Assembly: GCA_964496245.1 (NCBI GenBank) | Contig: CAZBZG010000296.1 | Span: 1-5,726, forward strand | Length of the DNA stretch: 5,726 nt | Reading direction: 5' to 3' | DNA from: CAZBZG01 sp964496245 | GTDB lineage: Bacteria > Planctomycetota > SZUA-567 | In this document: in pieces, positions 5,325-5,726 of the stretch | Position numbering within the stretch: position 1 is the first letter of the stretch | How the letters are laid out: each line of letters opens with the position of its first letter | The notes under the pieces: generated by a model | The model's input: the letters and a program-made list of their open reading frames with translations, nothing else | What the model was told of the DNA's origin: nothing | The model's database searches: none | Program-made: the position numbers and the translations under genes

Positions 5325-5726
5325 ACTCTTTCGCCCGTAACTCCCTTGTGTTTTCCGGAGTTACGGGCTTTTCGTTGGGGTCCGCGTCTTTTCCCGATCC
5401 GCTCGATTCCGCTTGATTTCGATGGATTTTCGTAGGGTTTTCAGTCGATTTTACGGTCGATTTTTCGGGCTCGCTGTCGGAGTCGTCCGTTCCCGTCCGG
5501 GCCAGGGCTTCGGTCTCGGACGCGGAATCCCAATCCGGAAGCTTGCCCACGGCCTCCCGGCGGTCTTCGAGGGCCAGATGCGTATAGAATTTGGCGGTCA
5601 GATCGACCGTGCTGTGGCGCATGAGTTCCCGGGCAGCAGCCAGCGACACGCCCGCCCGTGCAAGATCGGTCGCGAGTTGTCCGCGTAGGGCATGGAAGTC
5701 ATAGACGCGACCGGCCTGGTCTTCAT
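5260..5726 (-). CDS. Tyrosine recombinase/integrase, C-terminal part, with tRNA-derived tail
   Basis: The 5' part lies beyond the right edge; 154 residues are visible. The catalytic core end is clear: HALR (window residues 11-14, giving the H-x-x-R pair), LMRHS (34-38, with the third-box His37) and FYTH (46-49, with nucleophile Tyr47). The block LARAGVSLAAARELMRHS followed by DLTAKFYTHL is typical of phage-type integrases. The residue after HALR is Gly where His is usual. After Tyr47 the frame continues for 107 residues, whereas family tails are usually far shorter. About 85 of these are polar and low-complexity, rich in Ser, Glu, Thr and Asn. The last stretch, VGFEPTTYGLR and onward, is the antisense translation of the tRNA gene, ending at TGA 5260-5262 inside the D stem. 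The gene should drive integration and excision at tRNA-Lys. Whether the tRNA-encoded tail is actually made and kept is unknown. Confidence 0.88.
   Translation of the reverse strand, partial: EDQAGRVYDFHALRGQLATDLARAGVSLAAARELMRHSTVDLTAKFYTHLALEDRREAVGKLPDWDSASETEALARTGTDDSDSEPEKSTVKSTENPTKIHRNQAESSGSGKDADPNEKPVTPENTRELRAKELVPAVGFEPTTYGLRIRCSAS
5297..5324 (+). other. Probable attachment-site half (att core in tRNA 3' end)
   Basis: The integrase gene runs toward the tRNA with its 3' end inside it, the usual arrangement at one end of an element integrated in a tRNA gene. Such elements normally carry a copy of the tRNA 3' portion that restores the gene on entry, so the T arm, acceptor 3' strand and CCA are the likely shared core. 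The exact limits cannot be fixed here because the other att copy lies outside the window. It may extend into the terminator. Confidence 0.5.
5333..5372 (+). terminator. Intrinsic terminator of the tRNA-Lys gene
   Basis: A perfect 12-bp stem, GCCCGTAACTCC (5333-5344) with GGAGTTACGGGC (5357-5368), encloses a 12-base loop and is followed directly by TTTT. It begins 9 bases after the tRNA CCA. On the minus strand the hairpin is not followed by a T-run, so it should stop tRNA transcription without stopping the opposing integrase mRNA, whose frame is open through it. Confidence 0.88.
5401..5466. repeat. Imperfect 11-12 base tandem repeats near the att site
   Basis: Successive units resembling GNTCGATTTTC fill this stretch: GCTCGATTCC, GCTTGATTTC, GATGGATTTTC, GTAGGGTTTTC, AGTCGATTTTAC (5443-5454) and GGTCGATTTTTC (5455-5466). 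The last two are nearly identical. They lie about 80-140 bases from the tRNA, inside the polar tail of the integrase, and are more AT-rich than their surroundings. They are candidates for integrase arm-binding sites, or may simply be coding repeats (KSTVKSTEN). Confidence 0.45.

Overview
The window is GC-rich bacterial chromosome in which almost every gene lies on the minus strand, ending on the right in the edge of an integrated mobile element. The lipobox protein points to a diderm. The mix of a PIN-PhoH ATPase, a YugP-type membrane zinc peptidase, a divergent nucleoside transporter, a type IV pilus/type II secretion ATPase remnant and an integrase whose tail reads through a tRNA gene would fit Planctomycetota or a neighbouring environmental phylum. 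That placement is an inference from remembered family resemblance, not a computed result.

Layout, in the direction of minus-strand transcription (right to left): (1) an integrase gene, cut by the right edge, runs toward and into the antisense of a plus-strand tRNA-Lys(CTT) gene. The tRNA has its own promoter and a strong hairpin terminator. (2) A lipoprotein of unknown function (4972 to 4172) follows a 276-base divergent spacer that holds a perfect 12-bp inverted repeat. (3) A 506-base spacer contains a plus-strand fragment matching only the C-terminal end of a PilB/GspE-type ATPase. It also holds paired hairpins at the convergent junction with the lipoprotein gene and candidate promoters for the next gene. 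(4) A YugP-like zinc metallopeptidase (3665 to 2964). (5) A PIN-PhoH protein (2774 to 1440) with its own promoter and a GTG start, followed after 17 bases by (6) a CNT-family nucleoside transporter (1422 to 106). The last two form a probable two-gene operon.

The left part is housekeeping in character: RNA metabolism, nucleoside uptake and membrane proteolysis. The most unusual parts are at the right end. The integrase reading frame crosses the tRNA terminator and most of the tRNA gene in antisense, so the tRNA acts as gene, attachment site and C-terminal coding sequence at once. Also notable are the isolated ATPase tail, with a good ribosome-binding site placed in front of an ACG codon, and the changed substrate-contact residues in the nucleoside transporter. 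I saw no CRISPR array, insertion sequence or recognisable defence system in the window.
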